Source of the DNA: Burkholderia sp. WSM2232
GTDB taxonomy: Bacteria; Pseudomonadota; Gammaproteobacteria; Burkholderiales; Burkholderiaceae
NCBI RefSeq assembly: GCF_000472545.1
Contig: NZ_KI421432.1
Location: forward strand, 354,559-418,558
Direction: 5' to 3'
DNA length: 64,000 nt
The stretch's first letter is position 1; every line of letters begins with the position of its first letter. Below, one piece after another: positions 16,360 through 23,761 of the stretch. The notes below the pieces were generated by a model. That model searched no databases. It was not told the DNA's origin and worked only from the letters and a program-made list of their open reading frames with translations. The position numbers were made by a program, and so were the translations under genes.

Positions 16360-17397
16360 ATGCTTATCAAGAATGTGGCGGTCAGCCTGCCTTCCAGAAT
16401 CGTAACGAACGACGAAGTCACCGATATGATCCGGTTTCATTCAACCGGCTATGACGGCGACATCGACCGAGGCATACGCACCATCAAGACCCTGCTCGAC
16501 AGAAGCGGTCTGGTGAACCGGCGCTGGTGCGACAGCCACGAGTCACCCATCGACCACGTTGCCATGGCCACCCGCAAGGCTCTGGCGGAGACCTATTTGC
16601 GGCCGGAACATATCGAGCTCTTTATTTATGTCGGTATCGGCAGGGGCTTTCTGGAGCCCGGCAATAGCCATATGATGGCCAGCACGCTCGGCTTCACCAA
16701 TGCCGAATGCTTCGACGTAGTCGACGCATGCATGAGCTGGACAAGAGCCATGTCGATTATCGACAGTCTGTTCAAGTGCGGCCAGTACAGAAACGCCATG
16801 ATCGTCAACGCCGAGTTCAATATGCTGGCTGGCGGCCCACTTTTCCCGGCGAACTTTGCGTTGAAAAATCAGGCGCAAATCGAATATACGCTGCCGTCCT
16901 TCACCATCGGCGAAGCGGCCACCGCCACGCTGCTCGTTGCGAAAGAGCCGGATAACTTCAGTTTTGCGTTTCGCGGAAAGCCCGAGGTGTCCGACCTGTG
17001 CACGATTCCCATTCCCGGCTATGAAGGGTTTTGCCATCCGTCCGAGCGAATTGGGAAAAACGGCGACATGCGTTTTACATCGTTTGGCCACGAGCTTCAT
17101 AAGAATTCCGACGAACTCACCGCAGTCCTGGCTAAACTGCCGGTTCCGAAGAAAGATATCGACATTGTCTTTACCCATGCCTCCTCGAAAGCGGCGTGGC
17201 ACGGCTATGGAGAAAAGGCGGGGATCCAGGACAAGATGTATCACATCTATCCGGAGACCGGAAACCTCGTGTCAGCCTCTATTCCCGCCGCAATTGCAAT
17301 GGCGAAAGACAGCGGAGAACTGAAGCGCGGAGACAGAGTGCTGTGCTGGGTGGGCAGTGCCGGCATGTCGTTCAACGTCAGCAGCTTCAAGTTCTAA
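16360..17397 (+). CDS. Beta-ketoacyl-ACP synthase III-like enzyme (FabH superfamily)
   Basis: A 345-residue thiolase-fold condensing enzyme. The catalytic triad of KAS III is present: C124 in VVDACMSWTRA, H273 in FTHASSKAAW and N302 in ETGNLVSASIP. The C-terminal GDRVLCWVGSAGMSFNVSSFKF replaces the usual GGG-x-x-W-G ending. Overall wording is far from housekeeping FabH, and no acyl-carrier or other fatty acid gene is nearby. It therefore resembles specialised KAS III proteins such as PqsD-like or CerJ-like enzymes. The start is the ATG at 16360, without a good ribosome-binding site; a TTG two codons upstream is possible. The gene precedes a CqsS-like sensor kinase by 31 bases on the same strand, which suggests it makes the signal sensed by that kinase. 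Confidence 0.85.
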   Translation: MLIKNVAVSLPSRIVTNDEVTDMIRFHSTGYDGDIDRGIRTIKTLLDRSGLVNRRWCDSHESPIDHVAMATRKALAETYLRPEHIELFIYVGIGRGFLEPGNSHMMASTLGFTNAECFDVVDACMSWTRAMSIIDSLFKCGQYRNAMIVNAEFNMLAGGPLFPANFALKNQAQIEYTLPSFTIGEAATATLLVAKEPDNFSFAFRGKPEVSDLCTIPIPGYEGFCHPSERIGKNGDMRFTSFGHELHKNSDELTAVLAKLPVPKKDIDIVFTHASSKAAWHGYGEKAGIQDKMYHIYPETGNLVSASIPAAIAMAKDSGELKRGDRVLCWVGSAGMSFNVSSFKF

Positions 17398-17428
17398 AGC
17401 TCACGTCAATCAAATTTAGAAGCGCGAC

Positions 17429-20002
17429 ATGAAAGCCATTTCAGGGGGCATCCGCTACCTTAACCGGATAGTGTCCGACGCCGCGAAGGTCTCCGACTAC
17501 AGCGTATTGGCTGTGGGCCTGATCGGCACCATTGGACATCCGCTGTACTGGTTCTGGTGGACGTTTGTCGATCCCCAGCCGAACGAGAACCTGCTGATGC
17601 GTGTTTTCGGCACTGCCAGTTGCGCATTGCTGCTTTTGCGGCGCTTCTGGCCGGCTTCGGTAGTGCGCCTCCTGCCTTGGTATTACTTTGTAACGGTGGC
17701 GTACACGCTGCCGTTTTTCTTCACTTACTACCTGCTGGTCGGCCATTACTCGATGCTCTGGTCCATGGCCGAGCTGGGTATGGTCTTCTTCCTGATCGCG
17801 ATCTTTCCGTCGTTCGTTGCGTTGTCACTGAATCTCGCCCTCGGCATCGGAGCTGCCGTGCTGTGCGCGCGCATTGTGGTTCCGCAAGCCGTCCATGTGG
17901 ATACGCATCTGTTTCTCTACACCTATCTGCCCGTTTTTACGTTCGGCATTTTTGCAGGCATCACCTTCTCGTACAGCAATCTGAAAGGAATCGTCGCGCA
18001 GGCGCGCACGGGAGCGCTGCGCGCGCTGGCCGGCTCGATCGCTCATGAAATGCGCAATCCGCTCAGCCAGCTCAAGCATGTTCTGGATAGAGTGGAAGAG
18101 GTGCTGCCCGCAGCGATGGATCATCACGCGTCGCCCGCTGCGACGCAGCGCCGGACCGAGCTGCTGTACCGCCATCTGGCCCACGGCCAGCTTTCCATTG
18201 AGCGCGGTTTGCGCATCATCGCAATGACACTCGACGAAGTCAGCGCAAAAGCGATCCGCTCCGATCAGTTCACGTACGTCAGCGCGGCGGCGGCCACGCG
18301 CAAGGCGCTGGAGGAATACGGCTTTAGCGACCAGAACGAGCGCGCGCGAGTCAGACTCGTGGTGCTCGCGGACTTTACGTTCAAGGTCGACGAAACGGTC
18401 TACCTGTTCACGCTGTTCAATCTGATCAAGAACGCGCTTCATCATATTGCCGCGCATCCTGCCGCAACGCTCACGCTGACGGTAGACAATCAAACGGTGA
18501 TCGTGCATGACACCGGACCGGGCATTGCTCCGGAGATGCTGCCGCATCTTTTCGAGCCGTTTCGCACGGCCAGCAATTCCGCCGGCACGGGGCTCGGGCT
18601 TGCTTACTGTCAGCGCGCGATGCGCGCATTTGGCGGCACCATCCGTTGCCGCTCCCAGGTCGGCCAGTTCACGCAGTTCACGCTGGAGTTTCCGCCCGTC
18701 TCCGATAGCGAGGTCGCGCGGCACGAGCAGGAAGTGTTCGAGCGCGCCGCCTCGCTCCTTAACGGCAAGCGTATTCTCATTGTCGACAACGATGCAGACC
18801 AGCGCGCGCGAACGCGGCGAGCGCTGTCGAAGGCGGGCGCGCAACCAGGCGAAGCAGCCGACGGCGAGGCGGCGCTCGCTGCGCTCAGCGAGCCCACGCC
18901 CTGGGATCTGGTGCTAATGGACATCAACATGCCGGCGCTGGACGGCTACACCGCAACCGAGCGGATTCGCGCGGATCGTCGCAATCCGAACTGCAACGCG
19001 ATGATCGTCGCGTATACGGCGGAGCCCGCTAATGTGGCGCGCGTTCTCGCACGCCGCGCCGGCATGGATGAATATGTCAGCAAGTCGGCGAGCATTGCCG
19101 AGTTGATCGGCGTGCTGCACAAGCTCTTCGAGAGCGGTCATCGGCATGGTCGCAGCCAACATTTCGACGGCTTCGCAGGCAAAACGATTCTGCTCGCCGA
19201 CGACGACACCTACAGCAGGCTCGTCGCCAAGGGCTATCTGGAGCGATTCGGCGCGACGGTCGTCGAAGCCGAGCACGGGCCGGCCGTGCTGGCCCGGCTG
19301 CAGGAAGGCGTGGCCATCGACGCCATCGTGATGGACATGAACATGCCGGGCATGGGCGGCGTGGAAACCACCGCGCTGATCCGCGCGCGCACCGACGCTT
19401 ATGCGAGCTTGCCGATCATTGCGTTGACGAGCCAATCCGACATGGAGGCCGTGGAAAAGTGTTTCGCCGCCGGCATGAACGAAGTGATGACCAAACCGGC
19501 GCAGGTCGGTGCGCTATATGCGGCGCTGGCGCGGCAGTTCGCGCGCCAGCGACTTGAGCATGCGCGGGAAGATGGCGTGTCAGCGCACGAAGACGCGTTG
19601 CCCGCGGGCAAGCTCGCGTCGCTCAACGAAGGCCCGTTGCTTGACGACAAACATCTGCAGGAACTGGTTGCGCTCGACTTGCTGGACCAGACGTTCCTGA
19701 ATGGCATCGAGCAGATTCGCGCGACGGTGGCCAGGCTCGCCACAAGCGTCGCGGCACGCGACTTCGACTCCACACGCGAAGCCTTGCACGTGCTGCTCGG
19801 CGTGAGCGGCAATATCGGTGCAAAAGCGCTGCATCAGTTCGTGCGGCAGATTTATCCGCGCGTATTGGAAGGCGAATGGCCCGCGGAAGCAGACTGGCTT
19901 GCGCGCATCTGTGCGCTGAGCGACCGTTCGGCACCCGCGCTGCAAACGTATTTTGCGTCCGCGAAGGCGACTGACAAGCAACGCAAGACAACGAGCGATT
20001 GA
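17429..20002 (+). CDS. CqsS-like membrane hybrid sensor histidine kinase with two receivers and Hpt
   Basis: An 857-residue inner-membrane kinase. Residues 25-185 form about six membrane helices. Their wording recalls the CAI-1 receptor CqsS of Vibrio: G-x-x-G-x-x-G-x-P-x-Y at 30-40, a conserved P-x-x-x-E-N-L near 49-55 and LPFFF at 94-98. The dimerisation/phospho-acceptor site is H206 in SIAHEMRNPLSQLKH. The ATPase has the N-box NLIKNALHH (331-339) and DTGPGIAP (361-368). Receiver 1 has D498 (LMDINMP) and receiver 2 has D636 (VMDMNMP). A C-terminal Hpt-like segment has H787 in EALHVLLGVSGNIGA, where the usual Lys is Leu. The complete internal phosphorelay is larger than that of Vibrio CqsS. 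The adjacent KAS III-like gene takes the place of cqsA. Confidence 0.92.
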   Translation: MKAISGGIRYLNRIVSDAAKVSDYSVLAVGLIGTIGHPLYWFWWTFVDPQPNENLLMRVFGTASCALLLLRRFWPASVVRLLPWYYFVTVAYTLPFFFTYYLLVGHYSMLWSMAELGMVFFLIAIFPSFVALSLNLALGIGAAVLCARIVVPQAVHVDTHLFLYTYLPVFTFGIFAGITFSYSNLKGIVAQARTGALRALAGSIAHEMRNPLSQLKHVLDRVEEVLPAAMDHHASPAATQRRTELLYRHLAHGQLSIERGLRIIAMTLDEVSAKAIRSDQFTYVSAAAATRKALEEYGFSDQNERARVRLVVLADFTFKVDETVYLFTLFNLIKNALHHIAAHPAATLTLTVDNQTVIVHDTGPGIAPEMLPHLFEPFRTASNSAGTGLGLAYCQRAMRAFGGTIRCRSQVGQFTQFTLEFPPVSDSEVARHEQEVFERAASLLNGKRILIVDNDADQRARTRRALSKAGAQPGEAADGEAALAALSEPTPWDLVLMDINMPALDGYTATERIRADRRNPNCNAMIVAYTAEPANVARVLARRAGMDEYVSKSASIAELIGVLHKLFESGHRHGRSQHFDGFAGKTILLADDDTYSRLVAKGYLERFGATVVEAEHGPAVLARLQEGVAIDAIVMDMNMPGMGGVETTALIRARTDAYASLPIIALTSQSDMEAVEKCFAAGMNEVMTKPAQVGALYAALARQFARQRLEHAREDGVSAHEDALPAGKLASLNEGPLLDDKHLQELVALDLLDQTFLNGIEQIRATVARLATSVAARDFDSTREALHVLLGVSGNIGAKALHQFVRQIYPRVLEGEWPAEADWLARICALSDRSAPALQTYFASAKATDKQRKTTSD

Positions 20003-20084
20003 TCGTTCTGCCAGACGCTATGCGCCGGCGCGCCGGTTATCGCGTGGCGCTTTTCAGCTTGCCTTTCGACTCACGGAGTCACCT

Positions 20085-20618
20085 ATGACCGACACGATTA
20101 CCGTTCGACGCATCCATGCCGACGAAGCAATGACCTATGTCGATTCACTCGCCGATCTACTGATCGACTGTGTGGAAGGCGGCGCATCGGTCAGCTTCAT
20201 GTTGCCGATTTCGAAGCAGACCGCGCTGCAATTCTGGCAACACGTCGCCGATGGCGTGGCCCGCGACGAGCGCATCCTGCTCGTCGCCGAAGATTCCGCG
20301 GGCAAGCTTGCGGGCACCGTGCAACTCGTCATAGCCCAGCCCGAGAATCAGCCGCATCGCGCGGATGTCGCGAAGATGCTCGTGCACCGCAAAGCCAGAC
20401 GCAGAGGCATCGCCGCGCGGCTCCTCGCGGCTGTCGACGAGGAAGCCCGACGCGCCGGCAAATCCGTACTCGTGCTCGACACTGTCACGGGCGGAGACGC
20501 GGAGCGGCTTTACGCGCGCGCGGGCTGGCAACGCGTGGGAGAAGTGCCCAACTATGCGCTGATGCCGGACGGCACGTTCTGCGGCACGACTTTCTTTCAC
20601 AAGCAGCTTTTTGCCTGA
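20085..20618 (+). CDS. GNAT-family N-acetyltransferase
   Basis: A 177-residue cytoplasmic acetyltransferase. The acetyl-CoA-binding motif A is VAKMLVHRKARRRGIAARLL (R/Q-x-x-G-x-G/A pattern RRRGIA), preceded by the beta strand LAGTVQLVIA and followed by LVLDTVTGGDAERLYARAGWQRVG (motif B). GGAG precedes the ATG at 20085 by 8 bases. It lies 82 bases after the CqsS-like kinase on the same strand and might be a distal member of that operon. GNAT proteins of this type acetylate small amines or antibiotics; the substrate is unknown. Confidence 0.9.
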   Translation: MTDTITVRRIHADEAMTYVDSLADLLIDCVEGGASVSFMLPISKQTALQFWQHVADGVARDERILLVAEDSAGKLAGTVQLVIAQPENQPHRADVAKMLVHRKARRRGIAARLLAAVDEEARRAGKSVLVLDTVTGGDAERLYARAGWQRVGEVPNYALMPDGTFCGTTFFHKQLFA

Positions 20619-20699
20619 GCTGAAGAATAGCTGGATAGCGAACGGTGTCACCGCTACCCAGCCAACGCATCAAACCCGGTGCTCTTGTTGCGCAACGCT

Positions 20700-20993
20700 T
20701 TAGGGTAGCTTGCCGAGGCACGCGCTGAGTTCATCTTTCGAAAACGCACGAAGCGTTTGGGTTTTGACATTCCCCGCTGAACCAAGTGCAAAACCGAACG
20801 ACATGAAGCTCTGTTCATCGGGCGCCTCGACGACGGTGACAATGTCGTACTGCCCCATCGTCCAATAGATCTGCTTCATTTCACAGCCGAAGCTCCTGGC
20901 CATTTCCGCTGCCTGGCCGGCGCGCTGCGCGCTGTTTTTTATGTTGCGCATGCCCTGATCAGTAAATTGCGCAAGAACCACATAAGTCGCCAT
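20700..20993 (-). CDS. GYD-domain protein
   Basis: A 97-residue protein. ATYVVLAQFTDQGMRNIKNSAQRAGQAAEMARSFGCEMKQIYWTMGQYDIVTVVEAPD covers the whole GYD domain; the eponymous G-x-YD is GQYDIV. These are small ferredoxin-fold-like cytoplasmic proteins of unknown role, common in proteobacteria. The start at 20993 has GGGGA upstream; the longer frame extends into an Arg-rich stretch with no support. The gene converges with the GNAT gene. Confidence 0.85.
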   Translation of the reverse strand: MATYVVLAQFTDQGMRNIKNSAQRAGQAAEMARSFGCEMKQIYWTMGQYDIVTVVEAPDEQSFMSFGFALGSAGNVKTQTLRAFSKDELSACLGKLP

Positions 20994-21217
20994 GACGTTT
21001 CCCCTTTCCCGTTGCTTGCCGGGGACCCGGACGCGCAGGACGGGCCTCCGGCGCGTAAGCCCAGTATAGGCAACGCATCTAGTGAAATATCGTCGTTCAT
21101 TAGTCATCAGGTACACCAACCACTAGCCGTTTTGTCACAAATATGGTGTATGCCGCCCAGCAGCACAGGGAGACGGTACGGGCGGTTTCACACAAGTCTT
21201 TAAATACCCACAAAAGA

Positions 21218-21910
21218 ATGAATAGCTTCGATACAACCATCGAGACGTACCTCTCGAACGTCCACTTTGGCTTCTTCGTCACCCATGCAATTCAGGCAAT
21301 TGCAGACCTGTATACCTTCAAAGGTCTGCTGCTCATTCCGCTGTTGTGGTGCATGTGGTTTCAGTCAGACGAGCGCAGCACGTGGCGCCGCGAAATGGTC
21401 ATCGCGACAATACTGAGCGGCATCCTCGCACTTTTCATGGGACGGGCGCTGACCCATTGGCTGCCGTTCAGAGTGCGCCCGGTCTACAGTTCCGAACTGC
21501 ATCTGCAATTCGCGACCAGCGTGTCGAAAGACGCATTGCTGACATCGTGGAGCTCGTTCCCGAGCGACCACGCGATGCTGTGGATGGCCATTGCCACCGG
21601 CATCTTTCTTGTATGGCGAAGAATCGGCCTGCTGGCGCTCGCGTACACGGTGCTGTTCATCTGCGTTCCGCGGGCGTATCTCGGCTTTCACTATCCCACG
21701 GACCTGATCGTCGGCGCCGCAATTGGAATTGTCATCACGTACGTCATGACGCGCGAGGCCGTTCGTGCACGCACTTCAGCTGTGTTCTTGCGATGGGTCG
21801 AGCGCTACCCGGGGCCTTCCGCGATGCTGGCCTTCGTGCTGTGCCTCGAACTGGTCACCCAGTTCGACGAGCTGCGCAAGCTGGCAAGCAGGGTGCTCGC
21901 CCATATCTAA
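21218..21910 (+). CDS. PAP2-family membrane phosphatase (undecaprenyl-diphosphatase-like)
   Basis: A 230-residue integral membrane protein with about six helices. The three PAP2 catalytic motifs are recognisable: a reduced C1 in LPFRVRPVYSS, C2 PSDHA in SWSSFPSDHAMLW and C3 RAYLGFHYPTDLIVG. These enzymes dephosphorylate lipid phosphates such as undecaprenyl diphosphate on the periplasmic face of the inner membrane. The ATG at 21218 is chosen because the protein-like sequence begins there (MNSFDTTIETYLSNVHFG). The frame is open 25 codons further upstream, and no strong ribosome-binding site is visible. It ends 15 bases from the convergent tpsB-like gene. Confidence 0.88.
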   Translation: MNSFDTTIETYLSNVHFGFFVTHAIQAIADLYTFKGLLLIPLLWCMWFQSDERSTWRREMVIATILSGILALFMGRALTHWLPFRVRPVYSSELHLQFATSVSKDALLTSWSSFPSDHAMLWMAIATGIFLVWRRIGLLALAYTVLFICVPRAYLGFHYPTDLIVGAAIGIVITYVMTREAVRARTSAVFLRWVERYPGPSAMLAFVLCLELVTQFDELRKLASRVLAHI

Positions 21911-21925
21911 CTTGCCGTACGCGCT

Positions 21926-23656
21926 TCATGTGCCGATGGAAACGAACAGCAACACCATCGGCGCCTTGGATGCGCCCGGAGTCGGCGCACGCAGGGGCAC
22001 GCCGTAGGTGCAGCGAAAATCCACGAAGCGCGACCATTGAAAACGCACGCCTGCGCCCACGCTGACGAGCGACGCGTTTCCGGCCTCGACGGGCTGATCG
22101 ATCCGGTTCCACACATGGCCGGCATCGACGAACACAAAAGGCTGCGCGGCCGCGCCGCTCGCGCCGAAGGGCAAGGCGGGCGCGCGCAATTCCGTCTGCA
22201 CGTTCCAGCCGCGATCGGCCAGCACCACATACGGCTCGTAGCCGCGCACGCTGGACTCTCCGCCAAGGCCTATTTCCTCGCTCGGCAGCAAGGTATTGGG
22301 CGTCCACTGAAACGTGCCGCGCGCGTTTAACGTAAAGCCCCCGCCGAGTGCGAGCGCGCGCTGTGCGGCAATCTGCAGATACGCGTAGCGGGCAGTCGCG
22401 CCGTGCCGCGCGGCGTCGAACGCTGTGTCGCTGTTGGAGGCGTCGAGACCGCCCGGGCTTGCCACGAGCGTCGCCGACGCATGGGCGGCGCCCGCATCGC
22501 CCGGCTTGCTGAAATCGTACGTAAGCAGAAATTGATGCACGTGCGTGTTCGAGTTGAATACCTGAAAGCCGCCGAATTCCAGATCGTTGTTGCTGCGTTT
22601 GAAGTCATAACCCAACTGCACGAGCTGAGCGGTATCGCCTGTTGTCGGCAAACGCCAGTCGTAGCGAACGCTCATTTGCGCGGATATGCCGGTTTGCCCG
22701 TAACTGTCCGGCAGACGCGGCGTACTTTGCGCATAGACGCCGAACAGTTCGATGCTGTCGTGCCACGGCAGCGGCGCAATGTAGCTGAGCGCGTGGGCCA
22801 TAAAGCGCGCGCGATTCGCCCGTCCTTCAATGTCGGGATTGCCGCTGAAGAAGTCGTTGCTCGCCGTGAACTGATACGCGACGTGCTGGTCGAGACCGAA
22901 CAGGTTGCCGTAGTCGATGCCCGCGAAAAAGCGGTCGCGGCCGAGATCGCGCACACCCGCGTTGTCGTAGCCCGCGTTCACGCGCAACGGCAGACGGTCG
23001 TCGGTCTGCAGGATGACGTCGGTTGAATTCGCGGCTTCCCCTGGCGCGAAGACCGCATCCACGCGTCGATAGGGATTCGCGTTGAGCACCGCAAGACCCA
23101 GCGAAACGTCCGACTGCAGAATCGGGCCGCCGGCCTTGAGCGGCATTTCGCGCTTCAGCAGGTCGTCGGAGAAGTAGCGGTTGCCGCTCGTGCGCACCTC
23201 TTCGAGGCGAAACTCCGCCACTGCGATATGCACGACGCCCGAGCTCACGTCCTGCTCGGGCACGTACACGTCCACGAGCGGTTTGCCGGCGGCACGATAA
23301 CGCTCGACCACGGCGCGGCGTATCTGCGCAAGGCGCGAGAACGTGAGCGGCTTGCCGATGTCGCTGTCGAACGTGTGCAGAAATGCGGCGTCCAGAACCG
23401 GCAGATGCGCGGCGGTAATGCCGCCCTGCGCTGCCGCGGCAGGCTCGGTCGTGCCCGCGACTTCGAACACCAGACCTTCGAGCCGGCTCACTGCAATCTG
23501 CGCCGCGTTCTCCACGGATGGCGCTGAAGGTTGCGATGGCGCACTACGCGGCGTTGGCGGAGCGGGTTGCGGGGCAACGTCGCGCCAGGCCTGGGCGACC
23601 GCGGCCCCGGCGTGCAGCGCAAACACCACGCACGGCGCGAGTTTGAACCAACGCAT
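21926..23656 (-). CDS. Two-partner secretion outer-membrane transporter (TpsB, ShlB/FhaC family)
   Basis: A 576-residue beta-barrel exporter. The signal peptide MRWFKLAPCVVFALHAGAAVAQA is followed by a Pro/Ser-rich linker and a POTRA-type region (LDAAFLHTFDSDIGKPLTFSRLAQIRRAVVERYRAAGKPLVDVYVPEQDVSSGVVHIAV). The barrel includes the conserved loop-6 region (GGESSVRGYEPYVVLADRGW, the VRGY motif) and a C-terminal strand ending VLLFVSIGT. It secretes the TpsA protein encoded 91 bases upstream. The ribosome-binding site before 23656 is poor. The frame stays open upstream through a 12-bp tandem repeat, so a longer start is conceivable, but the signal peptide favours 23656. Confidence 0.9.
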   Translation of the reverse strand: MRWFKLAPCVVFALHAGAAVAQAWRDVAPQPAPPTPRSAPSQPSAPSVENAAQIAVSRLEGLVFEVAGTTEPAAAAQGGITAAHLPVLDAAFLHTFDSDIGKPLTFSRLAQIRRAVVERYRAAGKPLVDVYVPEQDVSSGVVHIAVAEFRLEEVRTSGNRYFSDDLLKREMPLKAGGPILQSDVSLGLAVLNANPYRRVDAVFAPGEAANSTDVILQTDDRLPLRVNAGYDNAGVRDLGRDRFFAGIDYGNLFGLDQHVAYQFTASNDFFSGNPDIEGRANRARFMAHALSYIAPLPWHDSIELFGVYAQSTPRLPDSYGQTGISAQMSVRYDWRLPTTGDTAQLVQLGYDFKRSNNDLEFGGFQVFNSNTHVHQFLLTYDFSKPGDAGAAHASATLVASPGGLDASNSDTAFDAARHGATARYAYLQIAAQRALALGGGFTLNARGTFQWTPNTLLPSEEIGLGGESSVRGYEPYVVLADRGWNVQTELRAPALPFGASGAAAQPFVFVDAGHVWNRIDQPVEAGNASLVSVGAGVRFQWSRFVDFRCTYGVPLRAPTPGASKAPMVLLFVSIGT

Positions 23657-23701
23657 ACGTGCTGCGCGCGACAGCGAACCCGCGTATGAAACGCGCCGCC
23701 T

Positions 23702-23761
23702 GATGCGCAGGTCAATGCGCAAGCTAATGTGCAAGTTAACGCACGGGCTAATGCGCAAGCT
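23702..23761. repeat. Five 12-bp tandem repeats at the tpsA-tpsB junction
   Basis: Five consecutive 12-bp units with consensus AATGCGCAAGCT (plus strand) run from 23702 to 23761; two are identical and three diverge by 3-5 bases. They start inside the last codons of tpsA (QLAH then stop) and fill most of the gap to tpsB. Because 12 is a multiple of 3, copy-number change would alter spacing without shifting frame. Confidence 0.75.
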
